Positions 1 to 4,684 of a DNA stretch of 6,037 nucleotides are shown one piece after another. The notes beneath the pieces are model-generated. The model made no database searches and was not told the origin of the DNA. It worked only from the letters and a program-made list of their open reading frames with translations. A program made the translations under genes and the position numbers. Position 1 is the stretch's first letter. Each line of letters starts with the position of its first letter. Origin of the DNA: an uncultured Anaerotruncus sp. (GTDB taxonomy: Bacteria > Bacillota_A > Clostridia > Oscillospirales > CAG-272); the NCBI GenBank assembly GCA_958414155.1, contig CATYWI010000088.1, positions 1-6,037 on the forward strand. The letters are read 5' to 3'.

Positions 1-405
1 ATGCAGCTCGGAATATTCCCGCGCTGTCCTGAGATATTCCTCGGTATCCGCCTCGCCGGAGTGAGCTTCCATAAAGTCGGTCAGCTCATGCAGGCGTTCC
101 TCGGCTTCGAGAAGCTCGGGATACGCGGTGAACATCTGCTCCCGCACCGTGCCGCCGCTCTCGGGGGATATCTCAAACGCGCTGTCCTGCGTAAGTATGC
201 CGACCGTCGTGTTCTGATTTATATACACGCTGCCCGAGGTCGGCTCCGTCCTGCCGAGCAGGAGCGAGAGCAGTGTGGATTTGCCGCATCCGTTGGAGCC
301 GACAATGCCGAGGCGGTCGTTCTCGTTGAGTGCGAATGATACATTTTTAAGTATGTCCTTCGGACCGAAGGAAAGTGAAAGATCGTTTACGCTGATTATG
401 GTCAT
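1..405 (-). CDS. ABC-F family ATP-binding protein, N-terminal 135 residues (partial, runs off left edge)
   Basis: This is the beginning of a cytoplasmic tandem-ATPase protein of the ABC-F type. Such proteins have no membrane domain and act on the ribosome as translation factors or antibiotic-resistance proteins. Translation from the ATG at 405-403 stays open to base 1. It shows an ABC nucleotide-binding fold: an initial strand (MTIISVNDLSLSFG), a Walker A loop GSNGCGKST at residues 36-44, and a Q-loop Gln at residue 73 (ILTQDS). After that comes a charged, Glu-rich helical stretch (residues 97-135) in the place where ABC-F proteins carry their arm insertion. The signature motif, Walker B, linker and second ATPase domain lie beyond the window. 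The start is only 17 nt past the stop of the repressor gene, so the two are probably cotranscribed. The ribosome binding site is weak (GGATAGCGGAA before ATG). Assignment to ABC-F rather than another ABC ATPase rests on the arm-like region and the absence of transporter features, and the subfamily cannot be told. Confidence 0.85.
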   Translation of the reverse strand, partial: MTIISVNDLSLSFGPKDILKNVSFALNENDRLGIVGSNGCGKSTLLSLLLGRTEPTSGSVYINQNTTVGILTQDSAFEISPESGGTVREQMFTAYPELLEAEERLHELTDFMEAHSGEADTEEYLRTAREYSELH

Positions 406-421
406 TTCCGCTATCCGTTTG

Positions 422-1039
422 TTACAATTTGATTTTTATTTCGCACGCCACGCCGAGTATGCGCGCCTCGCCCGTTTCGAAATCCACCACCGAAAGCGGT
501 ATTGGTGAATAATCGCGGTTTTCGGGCATAAGATATATGTTTTTTCCGCGGCGATGGAATCTTTTCACCGTTGCCGACTCGCCGCCCACAAGGCAGGCGA
601 CTATCTGCCCCTCCTCGGCGTACTGCTGCTTGTGAAAAAGCACGAGCGAGCCGTCTATCATGCCTATATCCTTCATGCTGTCGCCGCGCACACGCAGATA
701 AAAATAGTCATCGACATCCGGGATATCCGCGACCTCATGCCCCATGAGCGTCTCGTTTGTGATTATGGGACTTCCCGCACGTATCTCGCCTATCACCGGC
801 ACCATCCTCTCGGCAAGTCCGGCGCTGCGTGAGGACCGCACCGTGCGCTCCCCGCCCATAAGTGTTTCCACCGGAACGCCGAAATAATCGGCAAGCTTTT
901 GCAACTTGTCCGGCTTCGGCGAGCTTCTGCCGCGCTTCCAGTCGGAAAACGAGGAATTGGATATTCCCGTTTCCTTTGCCACGCGGTACACCGTGGTCTT
1001 GTTTGCGGCAAGCAGCCGCTCAAATGCCTGATAATCCAT
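422..1039 (-). CDS. XRE-family transcriptional repressor with LexA-like S24 autoprotease domain
   Basis: This 205-residue protein is probably a DNA-binding repressor that cuts itself under stress, comparable in layout to phage CI and Lactococcus HdiR. Residues about 5-61 form an XRE helix-turn-helix (VYRVAKETGISNSSFSDWKRG, then a second helix pair ending near FGVPVETLMG). A short linker leads to the S24 domain. Visible protease features are the Ala88-Gly89 cleavage site in IGEIRAGSPI, the nucleophile Ser121 in RGDSM, and the general-base Lys159 in TVKRF. The 38-residue Ser-Lys spacing resembles LexA. It is not LexA itself, because the N-terminal domain is XRE rather than winged helix. The open frame extends upstream to 1423, but the start at 1039 is preceded by AAAAGGGA about 8 nt away and begins exactly at the HTH domain. 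A divergent promoter with a dyad lies upstream and an ABC-F gene follows. Its inducer and targets cannot be read from sequence; binding to the two nearby dyads is inference. Confidence 0.9.
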   Translation of the reverse strand: MDYQAFERLLAANKTTVYRVAKETGISNSSFSDWKRGRSSPKPDKLQKLADYFGVPVETLMGGERTVRSSRSAGLAERMVPVIGEIRAGSPIITNETLMGHEVADIPDVDDYFYLRVRGDSMKDIGMIDGSLVLFHKQQYAEEGQIVACLVGGESATVKRFHRRGKNIYLMPENRDYSPIPLSVVDFETGEARILGVACEIKIKL

Positions 1040-1122
1040 CTTACGTTCCCTTTTATGCTCCAAACACAGCGGCATGCCGGCAGAGCAATAAACAAAAATA
1101 TTTCGTTTTTGCGTAATAGCTA

Positions 1123-1151
1123 TTGACATTATTCCGCATATGTGGTATAAT
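1123..1151 (+). promoter_or_regulatory. Perfect-consensus sigma-70/sigma-A promoter with extended -10
   Basis: The -35 box TTGACA (1123-1128) and the -10 box TATAAT (1146-1151) are both exact, separated by the optimal 17 nt, with TGG directly before the -10 giving an extended -10. Transcription would start around 1157-1159 and run toward the sigma-like gene at 1377. A promoter this strong, sitting inside a dyad next to a repressor gene, is expected to be tightly repressed rather than constitutive. That last point is inference. Confidence 0.9.
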
Positions 1152-1152
1152 G
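1127..1152. promoter_or_regulatory. 26-bp dyad overlapping the promoter (operator candidate 1)
   Basis: The inverted repeat is centred between 1139 and 1140 with 11 of 13 base pairs matching. Its core CCGCATATGTGG fills the promoter spacer, and the outer arms CATTAT and ATAATG cover the end of the -35 and all of the -10. A protein bound here would block RNA polymerase. The adjacent XRE/S24 repressor is the natural candidate, since regulators of this type usually bind dyads in their own divergent promoter region. The same core occurs at 1339-1354. Confidence 0.7.
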
Positions 1153-1172
1153 CAGTCAGAACGAAGGACCGG

Positions 1173-1208
1173 ATGGCAACACAACGCTCCGACATGTATA
1201 TATTATAA
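1173..1208 (+). CDS. Possible 11-residue leader peptide (speculative)
   Basis: An ATG at 1173 follows GAAGGA (1163-1168) by 4 nt, about 15 nt after the predicted transcription start. It opens a short frame MATQRSDMYIL ending in TAA. There is no residue run of the attenuator type and no obvious terminator hairpin after it, so chance is a real possibility. Confidence 0.15.
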   Translation: MATQRSDMYIL

Positions 1209-1311
1209 GTCGAAAAAAGCGGTTTGTCAAGCGCCGTGCGGTTGATTTCGTGCTTAAAAGTGCGTTTTGCGTTAAAAAAAGCTGCAGGATCGCGACAATG
1301 CCCCGCGCGAG

Positions 1312-1341
1312 TTGCCCTACGCAAGCGCAAAGACGTAATAT
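1312..1341 (+). promoter_or_regulatory. Candidate second promoter for the sigma-like gene
   Basis: TTGCCC (1312-1317) and TAATAT (1336-1341) are separated by 18 nt. Each matches four of six consensus bases, so this is a moderate candidate. It would start transcription around 1348, inside the second dyad, giving a short leader before the gene at 1377. The placement repeats the arrangement of promoter and dyad at 1123-1152, which is the main reason to list it. Confidence 0.35.
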
Positions 1342-1359
1342 TCCGCGTATGCGGACTAA
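1339..1359. promoter_or_regulatory. Second copy of the dyad core (operator candidate 2)
   Basis: TATTCCGCGTATGCGG (1339-1354) matches TATTCCGCATATGTGG at 1130-1145 in 14 of 16 positions. It has the same centre of symmetry, and its two changes conserve purine or pyrimidine class. The inner 14 bases TCCGCGTATGCGGA pair in six of seven positions, and a TAA follows two bases after the core end of the right arm as in copy 1, which is followed by TATAA. It lies just upstream of the ribosome binding site (1361-1369) of the sigma-like gene. Confidence 0.6.
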
Positions 1360-1376
1360 AGAAAGGGTGATAAATA

Positions 1377-1811
1377 ATGAAAAACGAAGAAGAATACGCC
1401 GCCGACACCGCCTCCGCGCGCATACCGTGCGGCGACGGACTCGACGCGGCGCGTGAATATCTTGAGAGCTACCGCCACGGATGCCGCATGCTTCGCGCCG
1501 ACAGGTACGCACTCGATTATTTCGACGGCGACGTCTGGCGCGATCCCGACGAGCGCCGCGCCGACGAGCTTGATCTTTCGCTGGTCCGGGCACGACTCTG
1601 CTCGGTACGCAGCTTTATTTCCACTCTGCCGTGCGGCGAAAGCGGCAGGATGCTGCTTTATTATCACTACATACGCGGCATTCCCGTTGCGGAATGCGCG
1701 GAGATGCTTGACATTTCGCGCGCCGGCGCTTTTCGCTTGCGTCGCCGCGCGCTCATTGCCGCCGCACGTGCGCTTGAACAAAAAAATTCCGCACCGCCGC
1801 GCCGTGTATAA
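1377..1811 (+). CDS. Small sigma-70 region 4-like transcriptional regulator (phage ArpU/RinA-like)
   Basis: This 144-residue cytoplasmic protein has an acidic, non-conserved-looking N-terminal half. Its C-terminal half, about residues 78-131, resembles sigma factor region 4 and the small phage regulators of the ArpU/RinA type. The pattern is a Leu-Pro turn (ISTLPCGE), an aromatic helix (LLYYHYIRGI), then a helix-turn-helix running PVAECAEMLDIS to RAGAFRLRRRALIAAA. No region 2 is visible, so it is probably not a free-standing sigma factor but a DNA-binding activator or repressor. The start ATG at 1377 has GAAAGGGTG 7-15 nt upstream. It lies behind the strong promoter and both dyads, so it is probably controlled by the neighbouring repressor. 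The gene is GC-rich and Arg/Ala-rich, with a Pro/Arg tail. Family assignment is by pattern, not by search; targets are unknown. Confidence 0.75.
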   Translation: MKNEEEYAADTASARIPCGDGLDAAREYLESYRHGCRMLRADRYALDYFDGDVWRDPDERRADELDLSLVRARLCSVRSFISTLPCGESGRMLLYYHYIRGIPVAECAEMLDISRAGAFRLRRRALIAAARALEQKNSAPPRRV

Positions 1812-1832
1812 GGCGCCGCAGGACGGAAAAAA

Positions 1833-1865
1833 TATTACCGAATCAAATTTGAAAGGTCGGTAATA
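1833..1865 (+). promoter_or_regulatory. Hairpin that places the ribosome binding site in its loop
   Basis: TATTACCGA (1833-1841) pairs perfectly with TCGGTAATA (1857-1865), leaving a 15-nt loop that contains GAAAGG (1851-1856). That is the likely Shine-Dalgarno sequence of the gene starting at 1869. In RNA the stem would sit between the ribosome binding site and the start codon region. It might tune translation, or in DNA serve as a protein site. The 9-bp perfect stem is seen directly; any function is inference. Confidence 0.45.
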
Positions 1866-1868
1866 AAA

Positions 1869-2066
1869 ATGACAGACAAACAAATGAAAACCGCAGCGGG
1901 CATCGCCGCCGGAACGGTCGCAATGGGCGCCATGATGGGAATGGGCATCGCCGCCTACAACTCAAAGCCTATGAAGATGCGCCGCATGATAAAGCGGACG
2001 GGAAAAACGCTTGACGCCGTAGGCGGAATGCTTAAAAACACTGCATCGACATTCTTCAAAATGTAA
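1869..2066 (+). CDS. Tiny methionine-rich single-TM protein, YtxH-like in appearance
   Basis: This is a 65-residue protein of unknown function. Residues 1-8 are polar. Residues about 9-30 are a Gly/Ala/Met hydrophobic segment with GxxxG spacings (Gly11-Gly15, Gly20-Gly24), likely one membrane helix. Residues 35-47 are strongly basic (Met-Lys-Met-Arg-Arg and Lys-Arg), and the rest looks amphipathic. Eleven of 65 residues are Met, which is unusual. By the positive-inside rule the basic C-terminal part should stay cytoplasmic. Short proteins of this build (one glycine-rich helix plus basic tail) are common in Clostridia, and some resemble YtxH. The likely ribosome binding site is GAAAGG at 1851-1856, 12 nt from the ATG, inside a hairpin loop. 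It lies 57 nt after the sigma-like gene and just before a terminator-like palindrome, so it is probably the last gene of that transcript. Confidence 0.65.
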   Translation: MTDKQMKTAAGIAAGTVAMGAMMGMGIAAYNSKPMKMRRMIKRTGKTLDAVGGMLKNTASTFFKM

Positions 2067-2074
2067 GGTCGCCG

Positions 2075-2121
2075 GCAGGGGGTGTTAAAAAACTCAATTT
2101 GAGTTTTTTAACACCCCCTGC
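2075..2121. terminator. 47-bp perfect palindrome, probable bidirectional terminator
   Basis: Two perfectly complementary 23-nt arms flank a single central T at 2098. The outer part is GC-rich (GCAGGGGGTG at the left edge). The inner part carries an A-run on the left arm and a matching T-run (TTTTTT at 2103-2108) on the right, around a small CTCAA/TTGAG stem. It lies 8 nt after the small membrane-protein gene and 30 nt after the convergent kdgK gene, where a bidirectional terminator is expected. The inner stem is AT-rich and the T-runs lie inside the long arms, so its efficiency is uncertain. Confidence 0.7.
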
Positions 2122-2131
2122 GACTTGTTCC

Positions 2132-2160
2132 CGGCGGCTGAACGCCGCCGTTTATCTTTT
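2132..2160 (+). terminator. GC-rich hairpin followed by a T-rich tract
   Basis: CGGCGGC (2132-2138) pairs with GCCGCCG (2144-2150) around a TGAAC loop, and TTTATCTTTT follows at 2151-2160. This fits an intrinsic terminator for plus-strand transcripts that pass the large palindrome. The T-tract is also the last codons of kdgK on the other strand. On the minus strand the hairpin directly follows the kdgK stop but has no T-run after it. Confidence 0.55.
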
Positions 2161-3168
2161 CACTTCTCCGCTCGCCCCTCCGAAGGCAAGAGCCGAGACC
2201 TCGGCTGCATTCACAAGGGCGGCATCGCCTTCTATCGAATGCTTCAGCGCCTCGGCGGCAGTCGCAAACGATGCGCATCCGGCATCCGTCATGCCCGCAT
2301 GCGCGGCATGGATGTAGCCCGCCGCAAATGCATCGCCGCCGCCCACGCGATCGACGATATGCACATCATACCGGCGCGAAAAGGCGCATTCTCCGCTTTT
2401 TGCGTTATAAACGAGCCCCCAGATGCGGTTATCGAAGGCTGAGATGCTACGCCTTACGGTGAGCGCGGCATGAGAAAAGCCGTATTTTTCGCAAAGCCTG
2501 ACGGCGATGTCGCGGCAAAGGTCATCCGATCCGCACACATCACCTTCAGCGCCCGCGCCGAGGATATCCCTCGCCTGACCTGCGTTTGCTATCAGCACAT
2601 CGGCTTTGCGACAGATCGCGGCAAGCACCGGGCGCGCCTCATCGACGCTCCACAGCTTTGAGCGGTAATTGAGGTCGAACGACACCACCGCACCCGCGCG
2701 GTGAGCGGCACGGCATGCCTCGATACAGATATCCGGCATTTGTCTGCCGAGCGCGGGAGTGATCCCGGTTAGGTGGAAATGATCCGCGCCGCGCAATATC
2801 TCATCCCAGTCAAAATCCGCCTCGGGCGCTTCGGATATCGCCGAATGCGCGCGGTCATATATGCAGACTCCGCCGCGCAGGTCGGCGCCTTTTTCATTGA
2901 AATATATCCCCACACGGCTGCCGCCGCGGACGATATGCCGGGTATCGACGCCGTAGCGGCGCAGTGAATTGACCGCCGCGTCGCCCATTGCGTGCGCGGG
3001 CAGTCTTGTGACAAACGCCGCGTCATCCCCGAGGCTCGCAAGCCCCAGCGCGACGTTCGCCTCCGCACCGCCAAAAACGACGCCGAAGCTGTCCGTCTGC
3101 ACAAGGCGCGCGTATCCCGGAGGCTCAAGCCTCATCATGATCTCGCCAAACGTAACGATACGGCTCAT
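2152..3168 (-). CDS. kdgK: 2-keto-3-deoxygluconate kinase (PfkB/ribokinase family)
   Basis: This cytoplasmic kinase uses ATP to turn 2-keto-3-deoxygluconate into KDPG, the step before the Eda aldolase. The 338-residue length fits the family. PfkB features are in order: the N-terminal strand with FGEIMMRLEPPG, the first signature around GGAEANVALGLASLG (residues 33-47), and the KDG-kinase stretch SFDLNYRSKLW (163-173). The second signature is DRVGGGDAFAAG (273-284), where Asp279 is the expected catalytic base. A C-terminal ALKHSIEGD (307-315) is typical of this sugar-kinase subgroup. The signature reads GGGD rather than the textbook GAGD, which is tolerated in these kinases. The ATG overlaps the eda stop by 4 nt, with GGGAGG about 10 nt upstream. 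It is the last gene of the hexuronate operon and is followed by terminator-like hairpins. Other PfkB substrates are possible in principle, but the company of eda and uxuA settles it. Confidence 0.93.
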   Translation of the reverse strand: MSRIVTFGEIMMRLEPPGYARLVQTDSFGVVFGGAEANVALGLASLGDDAAFVTRLPAHAMGDAAVNSLRRYGVDTRHIVRGGSRVGIYFNEKGADLRGGVCIYDRAHSAISEAPEADFDWDEILRGADHFHLTGITPALGRQMPDICIEACRAAHRAGAVVSFDLNYRSKLWSVDEARPVLAAICRKADVLIANAGQARDILGAGAEGDVCGSDDLCRDIAVRLCEKYGFSHAALTVRRSISAFDNRIWGLVYNAKSGECAFSRRYDVHIVDRVGGGDAFAAGYIHAAHAGMTDAGCASFATAAEALKHSIEGDAALVNAAEVSALAFGGASGEVKR

Positions 3169-3815
3169 TTTGCGCGCGCCTCCCGTATCACCTCAACCGA
3201 GCGGCGGCAGAGCGCGCTGATCTCATCCCACTTTTTGCCTCCGATGAGCGCGGGCGTGACCATATAGCTCCCGCCGCAGGCGCAGACCACCGGGCATGAG
3301 ATGTACTCGGCAAGGTTATCGAGCGAAATACCGCCCGTAGGCATCACGCGGAACATCGGGAATGGCGCGGAAAGCGACTTTATCTTCGCCACGCCTCCGG
3401 AAAGTCCCGCGGGAAAGAATTTGAGCACCGAAAGCCCCATGCGGTATGCGGCATGATAATCGGTCGCGGTTGTGCATCCGGGAAAGATCGGGACCTTACG
3501 CTCTATGGCATAGCGCACCAGACCCGCATCAAAGCCCGGAGTTACGATAAAATCAACCCCCGCATCGAGCGCGGTGTCGATATGCTCCTCGCAAAGCACC
3601 GTCCCGGCTCCCACGATCATCTCCGGATGCGCCGCCTTCATTGCGGCGATAGCGCGCTCCGCGCCCTCGGCGCGGAAGGTCACCTCTGCCAGCGGCACGC
3701 CTCCGGTACAGAGTGCGTCCGCGAGCGGCAGGGCGTCGCCGTCGGGATCGTCCAGCCGCACGACCGGCACTATGCCGATCTCTGCGATTTTTCTGATAAC
3801 AGCATCCGTATCCAT
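3165..3815 (-). CDS. eda: KDPG/KHG aldolase (2-keto-3-deoxy-6-phosphogluconate aldolase)
   Basis: This class I aldolase splits KDPG into pyruvate and glyceraldehyde-3-phosphate, the last step of the pathway encoded here. It is 216 residues long, close to E. coli Eda. The active-site residues align: Glu44 and Arg48 in AEVTFR, and the Schiff-base Lys132 in VLKFFPA, within one position of the E. coli Glu45, Arg49 and Lys133. GAGTVL (69-74) and the phosphate-binding PTGGI (159-163) are intact, as is FPGCTTATD (111-119). The start lies 4 nt after the uxuB stop, with a GGGGTG ribosome binding site inside uxuB. Its last bases overlap the kdgK start (ATGA), suggesting coupled translation. Some members prefer 4-hydroxy-2-oxoglutarate, but adjacency to kdgK favours KDPG. 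Confidence 0.95.
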   Translation of the reverse strand: MDTDAVIRKIAEIGIVPVVRLDDPDGDALPLADALCTGGVPLAEVTFRAEGAERAIAAMKAAHPEMIVGAGTVLCEEHIDTALDAGVDFIVTPGFDAGLVRYAIERKVPIFPGCTTATDYHAAYRMGLSVLKFFPAGLSGGVAKIKSLSAPFPMFRVMPTGGISLDNLAEYISCPVVCACGGSYMVTPALIGGKKWDEISALCRRSVEVIREARAK

Positions 3816-3819
3816 CGTA

Positions 3820-4674
3820 TCACACCCCGGAATAAGCGGAAAATCCGCCGTCTATCGGAAGCACGACGCCGGTTATAAATCCCGCCGCCTTTTCGTTGAG
3901 CAGAAAGAGCACCGCGCCCTCCAGTTCCTCCGGCTCGCCGAAACGCCCCATCGGCGTTGCGGCAAGTATCTTTCCGGTACGCGCCGTAGGCGTGCCGTCC
4001 TTATTGAAAAGCAGTGAGGCATTCTGGTTGGTGCAGAAAAAGCCGGGCGCTATTGCGTTCACGCGGATGCCGACCTTCGAAAAATGCACCGCAAGCCATT
4101 GCGTGAAGTTTGATATTGCCGCCTTTGCACCGGAATACGCAGGGATTTTTGTAAGCGGCGTAAATGCGTTCATTGACGAGATATTGAGGATCGAACAGCC
4201 CTCCTTGCCTATCATCTGGCGTGCAAACGCCTGAGTGGGCAGGAGCGTACCGAGAAAGTTCAGTCCGAATACAAAGCTCACACCGTCGGGATCGAGGTCG
4301 AAAAAGCTTTTCGTCTCGTCGTCGATGTCACCCGGCTCAAAATACTCCTTGTCGGTGGTGGCGCGCGGATTGTTTCCGCCCGCGCCGTTTATAAGGATAT
4401 CACAGCTTCCAAGCTCTGCGGCAACGCGCACGGCTGTCGCCTCGCACGCGGCGCGGTCGAGCACATTGCAGACAAACGCCGCGGCGTGCCCGCCCTCGGA
4501 ATTTATTTCATCGGCAATGCGGCGCGCGGCTTCCTCATTGATATCGAGCAGAGCCACCGACGCGCCGGCGCGCGCCAGCACGCGTGCAAAATCACTGCAA
4601 AGAACGCCGCCTGCACCCGTGACAACGGCTACCTTGCCGTCGAGATCCGTATCAAGAACATTTCTTTTCATCAT
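3820..4674 (-). CDS. uxuB: D-mannonate oxidoreductase (fructuronate reductase), SDR type
   Basis: This enzyme interconverts D-fructuronate and D-mannonate with NAD(P)H, linking UxaC to UxuA. It belongs to the short-chain dehydrogenases, like Bacillus UxuB, and not to the unrelated long-chain E. coli UxuB. The 284 residues hold a Rossmann fold with TGAGGVLC (19-26) and NGAGGN (96-101). The catalytic set is Asn139, Ser167, Tyr180 and Lys184 (YSGAK). A C-terminal PIDGGFSAYSGV closes the chain. The cofactor motif lacks the usual second and third glycines of TGxxxGxG (Val24, Cys26); the GVLC form is, from memory, usual for this subgroup. An insertion-like stretch (residues 102-128, acidic) follows NGAGG. 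Start choice is open: GGAG lies 3 nt from the first ATG and 6 nt from the second at 4671, so a 283-residue product is more likely. Substrate assignment rests largely on neighbours, since SDR specificity is hard to read. Confidence 0.9.
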   Translation of the reverse strand: MMKRNVLDTDLDGKVAVVTGAGGVLCSDFARVLARAGASVALLDINEEAARRIADEINSEGGHAAAFVCNVLDRAACEATAVRVAAELGSCDILINGAGGNNPRATTDKEYFEPGDIDDETKSFFDLDPDGVSFVFGLNFLGTLLPTQAFARQMIGKEGCSILNISSMNAFTPLTKIPAYSGAKAAISNFTQWLAVHFSKVGIRVNAIAPGFFCTNQNASLLFNKDGTPTARTGKILAATPMGRFGEPEELEGAVLFLLNEKAAGFITGVVLPIDGGFSAYSGV

Positions 4675-4677
4675 TTT

Positions 4678-4684
4678 CTCCTTT
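4678..4684 (-). promoter_or_regulatory. Strong ribosome binding site of uxuB that bears on its start
   Basis: AAAGGAG on the minus strand overlaps the uxuA stop codon. It leaves only 3 nt before the first of two adjacent ATG codons (4674) but 6 nt before the second (4671), which favours the second as the real start. The overlap with the stop suggests translational coupling to uxuA. Confidence 0.6.

Larger units (their letters stand above)
1040..1376. other. Divergent intergenic region with promoter, dyads and an unexplained leader
   Basis: This 337-nt gap separates the minus-strand repressor from the plus-strand sigma-like gene. It is AT-richer than the flanking genes near 1081-1160. It holds one excellent plus-strand promoter, two related dyads, a small perfect palindrome AATAGCTATT (1115-1124) touching the -35 box, and a palindrome CGGCATGCCG near 1070-1079. 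No convincing minus-strand promoter for the repressor could be picked. The part between the promoter and the next gene (about 1158-1376) has no gene I can support; it could be a long 5' leader or a small RNA. Confidence 0.8.

Noticed and set aside
1040..1376. Canonical LexA/SOS box in the repressor's intergenic region
   Set aside because: No Firmicutes-type CGAAC-N4-GTTCG site was found. The dyads present have a different core, so the repressor should not be called LexA.
1040..1423. In-frame upstream extension of the repressor (128 extra residues to 1423)
   Set aside because: The extension crosses the promoter and both dyads, overlaps the sigma-like gene antisense, and looks like no domain. 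The XRE domain begins exactly at the Met at 1039, which has a ribosome binding site.
1250..1456. 68-residue plus-strand frame in the leader
   Set aside because: It overlaps the second dyad and the start of the sigma-like gene out of frame. It is an Arg-rich shadow without a good ribosome binding site.
1356..1883. Long minus-strand open frame opposite the sigma-like gene
   Set aside because: It is a shadow of a GC-rich gene. It has no recognisable domain and its start has no ribosome binding site, while the plus-strand frame has a clear helix-turn-helix and a promoter.
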